Source: Planctomycetota bacterium (GTDB taxonomy: Bacteria > Planctomycetota > Planctomycetia > Pirellulales > Lacipirellulaceae). From it: a stretch of DNA of 11,039 nucleotides. The notes below the pieces were generated by a model, which saw nothing but the letters and a program-made list of their open reading frames with translations, was not told the DNA's origin and did not search any database. Location of the stretch: NCBI GenBank assembly GCA_022614705.1, contig JAKEIB010000357.1, positions 1-11,039 of the forward strand, written 5' to 3'. Below are positions 7,306-11,039 of this stretch, one piece after another. A program made the translations under genes and the position numbers. The first letter of the stretch is position 1; every line of letters begins with the position of its first letter.

Positions 7306-8376
7306 ATGTCCCGTTCGACAGCACATCGGTCGCGGTTAGACCGACGCAAAGGTTTTAGCTATGTAGGTGTCGCGAGCCGAGCGACACCCGGCGAACCAGG
7401 TCCGCCTCGGCTCGGCGGACCTACTGCCCTACACAGTTTCACACTCGTTGAATTGCTGGTCGTCATTGCAATTATTGGCATCCTGGTGGCATTGTTGCTG
7501 CCAGCCGTGCAGGCCGCACGCGAAGCAGCGCGGCGCGCTCAATGTCAGAATAATTTGAAGCAGCTGGGACTCGGATTGCATAACTACCATGACTCCCACA
7601 AGGAGTTACCTTTTGGCGCCCCGAGCAAGTATCAGCTCGGGATTGGAGGCACGTGGGCCGCCCATCTTCTTCCTTACATCGAGGAACAAAACGTCTATTC
7701 GCAGATAGATTTCAAGAAAAGCCTGAGCGACCCCATAAACCGTACGGCGGTGACGACCGTCATTGCGACCTTCGTGTGTCCCACAGACCAGACAGCCGGG
7801 CGGCCGCTCCAAGGCGGCGCCAACTGCGCCGGGCAACCGTGGAATCCGTGCGAGGCGATGGCACTCTGGTATCTGGCGTCGATGGGGCCAACGCGCGACG
7901 GCAAGGGGCCAAGTACCTCTTGTGTCTTTTGCCCTTGGGCGCATCCGAGCTGGTGCTGTCTGGGACACGACTACGGTCGCGGAGGTGAAAAGGACCATGC
8001 CGGCCTGTTTGGACAGAGCGAATCGCCGATTGCATTTCGCAAGGTGACCGACGGACTCAGCAAAACCTACCTCGTAGGTGAAACTATCCCTCGACACTGC
8101 TCATTCAACGGCGCGTACAGCTCTAATGTTCCACTTGGCGGCACATCCATTCCGCTCAACACCATGACAGAGAACAACCCCGCCGTGGACGATTTATGGT
8201 ATCGCGCTTGTGGTTTCAAGAGTGAGCATATCGGCGGCGCCTACTTCTGTTACGCGGATGGCCATGTTGAGTTCGTCGAAGATGCGATTGACTATTGCCT
8301 TTATAACTTGGCAGGTAATCGCGCGGATGGAGAGGCCTCGGTGTGCCCGCCGATCACTGGCCCTCCGCGTCGCTAA
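7306..8376 (+). CDS. DUF1559 prepilin-like protein with H-X9-DG C-terminus and an extended leader
   Basis: This 356-residue protein belongs to the very large planctomycete DUF1559 family of type IV pilin/pseudopilin-like proteins. The N-terminal methylation motif and helix start at F45 (FTLVELLVVIAIIGILVAL), followed by the family signature AREAARRAQCQNNLKQLGLGLHNYHDS. The C-terminus has H308, nine residues, then D318-G319 (H-X9-DG), then GHVEFV. The middle is cysteine-rich (SCVFCPWAHPSWCCLGHDYG), as in one common subfamily. The leader is unusually long at 44 residues, and the residue before the expected prepilin-peptidase cut is S44 rather than glycine. A KGF at 15-17 looks like an older leader end. 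Residues 20-40 are encoded by a REPIN-like element. It is likely displayed at or spanning the inner membrane; its function is unknown. Translation is coupled to the upstream secreted protein. Confidence 0.92.
   Translation: MSRSTAHRSRLDRRKGFSYVGVASRATPGEPGPPRLGGPTALHSFTLVELLVVIAIIGILVALLLPAVQAAREAARRAQCQNNLKQLGLGLHNYHDSHKELPFGAPSKYQLGIGGTWAAHLLPYIEEQNVYSQIDFKKSLSDPINRTAVTTVIATFVCPTDQTAGRPLQGGANCAGQPWNPCEAMALWYLASMGPTRDGKGPSTSCVFCPWAHPSWCCLGHDYGRGGEKDHAGLFGQSESPIAFRKVTDGLSKTYLVGETIPRHCSFNGAYSSNVPLGGTSIPLNTMTENNPAVDDLWYRACGFKSEHIGGAYFCYADGHVEFVEDAIDYCLYNLAGNRADGEASVCPPITGPPRR
7363..7424. mobile_element. REPIN-like element: two inverted REP hairpins inside a coding sequence
   Basis: REP A on the plus strand is GTAG (7363-7366), then stem GTGTCGC (7367-7373), loop GAGCCGA (7374-7380), stem GCGACAC (7381-7387). 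REP B on the minus strand is GTAG (7424-7421), then stem GTCCGCC (7420-7414), loop GAGCCGA (7413-7407), stem GGCGGAC (7406-7400). The feet and loops are identical, and the stems differ at four positions with every change compensated on the other arm. A 12-base spacer separates them. A GTAG foot plus hairpin is the hallmark of REP sequences moved by RAYT (IS200/IS605-related tyrosine) transposases, and inverted pairs are called REPINs. No RAYT gene is in the window. The element is translated in frame as part of the DUF1559 leader. Confidence 0.72.
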
Positions 8377-8419
8377 ACCGCTGGCGCGATCGAGTCATTC
8401 AGTGGCGTGCGCGCATCTT

Positions 8420-8572
8420 GACGACGCTTGTGCCGGTGGCGTCGGCATGAAAACGGCCTGTCACGGCCGCGGACGTGTATTCTGTTTCAGCCCCCACCCG
8501 GAAAAAACGGATGGACTGGAGACGCTCGTCTGCGCGGCCGTGCTTTGGGCCGCCAAACGGGACAAGCAATAG
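8420..8572 (+). pseudogene. Decayed C-terminus of a BPL_N / glutamine-amidotransferase-like protein
   Basis: The frame ending at TAG 8570-8572 reads GRGRVFCFSPHPEKTDGLET followed by LVCAAVLWAAKRDKQ. The GRVxxFSPHPE...GLE.LV..AV.WAA pattern is the usual C-terminal end of planctomycete BPL_N-domain (biotin-protein-ligase N-terminal-like, class I amidotransferase fold) proteins, with the His-Pro-Glu of the catalytic triad. No recognisable N-terminal or nucleophile part lies upstream; that space is occupied by the end of the DUF1559 gene in another frame. A 41-codon ORF from ATG 8447 exists, but a gene remnant is more likely. The rest of 8377-8700, between two convergent genes, shows nothing else I can name beyond GC-rich short inverted repeats such as GCGGCC/GGCCGC at 8534-8553. 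Confidence 0.5.
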
Positions 8573-8700
8573 GAGCATGGTCGCCGTTTCCGCGACGCCC
8601 GGCAGCGGCGAGAGCTCGGCGGCCGGCGCCGCACGCAGATTCCGTTCAACACGGCAAACATCGCACAACGCGACAACCAACTCCCGAAGCGAATCTGTAC

Positions 8701-10908
8701 CTATGGCGTTGCCTCATGCACGTCGATTTCCGTAAAGAATGTTCCATGTGTCGTATCTTCGGCGATCCAAAGCAGGTGTCGGTAGGGCCCTATTTGACCA
8801 TCTGGACCTCGAAGTGAACTGGCGTGGACACCTCCGTAGTTTAAGTGGGCACCTCCGTAGTTAATTGAGGACGTATTGACGAGACCCAAAAATTCCCAAC
8901 CTATCGCATTTTCTGCCTCATCAAATGTCGTGGACGGTTTCTCGGATTCGTTGGAGCCCCATAGAGTAAAGTACTGCGGAGCCCGCTCCAATCGGTGCCA
9001 GGAGAACGTATTGATCGCCGCTATCTTCATTGATTTTTGCAGGTCGACGCTAAACCTTCCTTGGCCATCGTACCAGACGTTGCGATCTAGGTCCTCATGA
9101 TTGCGGGCGATCTGGCCGTCGTTGAGTCCAGGCAGAATATCGCCGTCGACGCGCACGCTCTTATGGGGCTGTAACTTTCCATCGTTGGATTCGATCCGAA
9201 AGACGACGCCCTTGTTACTGGATGCAGCGTCGTCGGCTGCTGGTGTGGCGATCGTAAGTTCCGCAAAGCTGTCGACGTGCTCGATGAACACCTCGGCTTT
9301 CGGCGATGGCAAGAGGTCGTTGCGGATGAGACCACTTCCCACGCGCGGTTGATGGAAGCGAATGGGTTCCGCTTCGGTCGCGGCCGCCATTTCCAAGGGA
9401 ACGGCCGCGATGCCGTACATCACAGACTGAATCTTGGGCGACTTCATTGGCCCGAACACAACCGTCGACCCTTCGACGACGTCGCGGCACCAAACGGAGA
9501 GCGATTTGTCGATCCGCACTCCCGGGCCGACGCCAACTTGAAACCAATCCGCGGACGGAGCAGTTTCGTCCAATCCAATGTCGTAGCCCGTATCCTGAAA
9601 CTCTGCCGTAAGCCATTCTGGCAGCTCGACGCGGTTATCGATCAACACGTAAACCCGTGCGGCACGATTGAGCGCCACGCGAACTTCGAGATCTTTTCTG
9701 AGCTTGTCATTGCAAAAGGGCATGACATAGTCGGCGTATCGCAGAAACCTGGGCAACCCATATTCCGCGTTGAGCCCATTCCACTCATAATACCGCCGAT
9801 CGACGTACGCCCGTGCATCTTCGCGGAAACCACGATGAACGATGCGGTAACACATGCTCGTACTGCCCTCGCGAAGATTGTCGGACACTGAATCGATGAT
9901 GGGTGCCCAGGTCGACGGCTCCTCGTACTTATCCGTGGTGAACGGATAGTCCGAGCTTCTCACTGCGACGAGTCGCTTTGCCTCGCCCAGTTCGGTGATC
10001 CGCATCGCTTCGCCATCGGTGAGTAGGCGTCCCTCGCTGAGCGGCGCCGGTCGGTTCGGATTCAGGGTGTCTGGAGGCTGAAATTTGGCGTACTGAAGCG
10101 CGACCTTGCCGGAAAACACCACTGTGTTGGTGGCGCCCTTCTCATCGACGGACAGTCCGAACTCGGTGCCCAAATCGGTGACCTTGGAATTGGGCGTGTC
10201 GACCTGGAACCCATGCGCCGCCTCTTCAACCCGGGCGGTGAGCGTGCCCCGCCGAAGTGCGGCCCGCATCGGTGAAATAACTTCCAGTTCCGCGGGGCCC
10301 TTTAAGAGCACCTCCACACCGCAATTGAATCGCAGATTAGTGACGCCACTTGGCGTAGAAATGACGTCGCCGATCCGGAGTAATGTTCCGGTTGCAAACG
10401 GGTACAGCGAGTTCGGCTCTGATGGCGGTCCATCGACGACCACGCCAACCAATGCGGGCAGCAATGGCGCTGCCGGAGCTCCGTTTCGCGCTTGACCTGT
10501 TTGGCCGGGTTTCCAAATGGCAATCGTTCCCACCGCGACCAACACCGACGCTGCCAGCAGCAAGAAATACGCTGCGATTCGCGCCACATTCCTACCTGAG
10601 CCGTGTGACTCGTTACCGGCCCTGCGATACGGAGCAGCGGGTTGAAAGCCGACGGAATCTCCGCTCCTGGTGAGAGCGGCAATCGGCGGATTATGAAAAT
10701 CCGCCACGCGACCCAGCATCTCGAATTGCCGGCGCAGCAGCGACTCGTCGGCAAGGAATTCGGCGGCGAAATCTCGCGCCTGGGCATCGGACAACAAGAG
10801 ATCATTCAAGCGGGCCAATTCAGCTTCACTTGCGTCTCCTAATACCGTTGCGACCAGCAGCGTCCTCAGCTCAGCCACGTTTTCAGAACATTGCTGATTG
10901 TCGTTCAT
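8701..10908 (-). CDS. Membrane FecR-domain anti-sigma-like protein with discoidin-like C-terminal domain
   Basis: This is a 735-residue protein starting at ATG 10908, with AGGG eight bases upstream; a TTG at 10932 would add eight residues and is less likely. Residues 1-70 form the helical cytoplasmic part (VAELRTLLVATVLGDASEAELARL) typical of sigma-linked FecR proteins. A membrane helix lies at about 111-132. The FecR domain is at about 150-280 with the classic VTDLGTEFGLSVDEKGATNT. A middle region of about 340-500 contains RVYVLIDNRVELPEWL, seen in related planctomycete proteins but not named by me. Residues about 565-735 resemble an F5/8 type C (discoidin) carbohydrate-binding domain (FSVDLQKSMKIAAINTFSWH, RAPQYFTLWGS). 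It probably regulates the ECF sigma factor whose 3' end lies 56 bases upstream, with the outer part binding a polysaccharide or envelope ligand (inference). It is convergent with the plus-strand cluster. Confidence 0.9.
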   Translation of the reverse strand: MNDNQQCSENVAELRTLLVATVLGDASEAELARLNDLLLSDAQARDFAAEFLADESLLRRQFEMLGRVADFHNPPIAALTRSGDSVGFQPAAPYRRAGNESHGSGRNVARIAAYFLLLAASVLVAVGTIAIWKPGQTGQARNGAPAAPLLPALVGVVVDGPPSEPNSLYPFATGTLLRIGDVISTPSGVTNLRFNCGVEVLLKGPAELEVISPMRAALRRGTLTARVEEAAHGFQVDTPNSKVTDLGTEFGLSVDEKGATNTVVFSGKVALQYAKFQPPDTLNPNRPAPLSEGRLLTDGEAMRITELGEAKRLVAVRSSDYPFTTDKYEEPSTWAPIIDSVSDNLREGSTSMCYRIVHRGFREDARAYVDRRYYEWNGLNAEYGLPRFLRYADYVMPFCNDKLRKDLEVRVALNRAARVYVLIDNRVELPEWLTAEFQDTGYDIGLDETAPSADWFQVGVGPGVRIDKSLSVWCRDVVEGSTVVFGPMKSPKIQSVMYGIAAVPLEMAAATEAEPIRFHQPRVGSGLIRNDLLPSPKAEVFIEHVDSFAELTIATPAADDAASSNKGVVFRIESNDGKLQPHKSVRVDGDILPGLNDGQIARNHEDLDRNVWYDGQGRFSVDLQKSMKIAAINTFSWHRLERAPQYFTLWGSNESEKPSTTFDEAENAIGWEFLGLVNTSSINYGGAHLNYGGVHASSLRGPDGQIGPYRHLLWIAEDTTHGTFFTEIDVHEATP
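8824..8864. repeat. Two 20-bp tandem repeats, period 21, in the discoidin-like domain
   Basis: Copies at 8824-8843 and 8845-8864 match at 18 of 20 positions. On the minus strand they encode NYGGAHL-NYGGVHA (about residues 683-695), a seven-codon tandem duplication in a predicted surface loop of the FecR protein. It probably arose by slippage or local duplication and keeps the frame. Confidence 0.7.
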
Positions 10909-10964
10909 ATCGTCTGCCCTGTAACCTATCAACGTAAGCCTGCAACGAACCGGTTCCGATGGTC

Positions 10965-11039
10965 CTAGTTTGACAATCGTGCTTCTGCGGCAAGTCTACG
11001 ATCAATGCATCGCTCCAGTGATCTCCGAATACGAAGATA
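10965..11039 (-). CDS. 3' end of a second ECF sigma factor (partial)
   Basis: Reading leftward from the window edge gives 24 residues, YLRIRRSLERCIDRRLAAEA then RLSN, then TAG. This matches the end of region 4 and the C-terminal tail of the same sigma family: the other sigma factor here ends with LQRIRHTLLECVDRTIRAQ. The alignment RIRxxLxxCxDRxxxA and its position 56 bases upstream of a FecR gene on the same strand make a sigma/FecR operon very likely. Too short to say more; the DNA-binding helices lie outside the window. Confidence 0.7.
   Translation of the reverse strand, partial: YLRIRRSLERCIDRRLAAEARLSN

Noticed and set aside
7850..7980. Cysteine-rich stretch of the DUF1559 protein as a novel metal site
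   Set aside because: Similar Cys/Trp-rich segments (C..CP...WCC.G) are, from memory, common in one DUF1559 subfamily, so this is not distinctive here.
8534..8553. GCGGCC/GGCCGC stem as a terminator for the DUF1559 gene
   Set aside because: GC-rich short stem with an 8-base loop and no T-run; it falls inside the gene remnant and such pairings are common by chance in GC-rich DNA.
8399..8680. Minus-strand 93-codon ORF in the convergent intergenic region
   Set aside because: No recognisable motifs, no good ribosome site, and the plus strand of the same stretch carries the convincing SPHPE-type gene tail.
1..11039. CRISPR array, tRNA or rRNA genes
   Set aside because: No regularly spaced repeats and no tRNA-like or rRNA-like sequence seen on either strand.

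Overview
The window looks like planctomycete chromosome, most likely Pirellulales-like. The evidence is the combination of a Rhodopirellula/Verrucomicrobium-type ECF sigma factor, FecR-domain anti-sigma-like proteins with no zinc motif, a secreted protein with dockerin-like repeats and VPEP (PEP-CTERM) sorting signals, a DUF1559 prepilin-like protein with an H-X9-DG C-terminus, and a short transthyretin-like lipoprotein. The taxon is inferred from these families only; there is no rRNA or other marker.

Layout. Bases 1-84 are the 3' end of an unidentified gene ending in a clamp-binding-like tail. Bases 85-377 are non-coding and hold a 32-bp stem-loop, a 12-bp palindrome and a weak promoter candidate. 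A plus-strand cluster follows: ECF sigma factor (378-974), membrane FecR protein (975-2591, starting directly after the sigma stop), lipoprotein (2608-3132), a very long secreted protein (3233-7303) and a DUF1559 prepilin-like protein (7306-8376, ribosome site inside the end of the previous gene). Bases 8377-8700 separate this cluster from a convergent one and hold a decayed C-terminus of a BPL_N/glutamine-amidotransferase-like gene. The minus strand then carries a second FecR protein (10908-8701) and, just upstream of it at the window edge, the last 24 codons of a second ECF sigma factor (11039-10965).

The standout gene is 3233-7303. It reads as three complete secreted proteins joined in one frame. 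Each unit has its own signal peptide, body domains, dockerin-like repeat and PEP-CTERM signal. At both internal joins a PEP-CTERM helix runs through an arginine-rich patch straight into a new signal peptide with a good signal-peptidase site. A membrane hairpin of this kind could be processed at both ends to release three mature proteins, so this may be a natural exosortase polyprotein (inference).

A second link joins regulator and target. The outer (C-terminal) part of the FecR protein at 975-2591 is homologous by eye to the first domain of units 1 and 2 of the polyprotein. The anti-sigma candidate therefore displays the same beta-rich domain as the secreted proteins encoded beside it, which suggests sensing of assembly, a shared ligand or export status. 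A third item is a REPIN-like element (two inverted REP hairpins with GTAG feet, identical loops and compensatory stems) lying in frame inside the leader of the DUF1559 prepilin gene.
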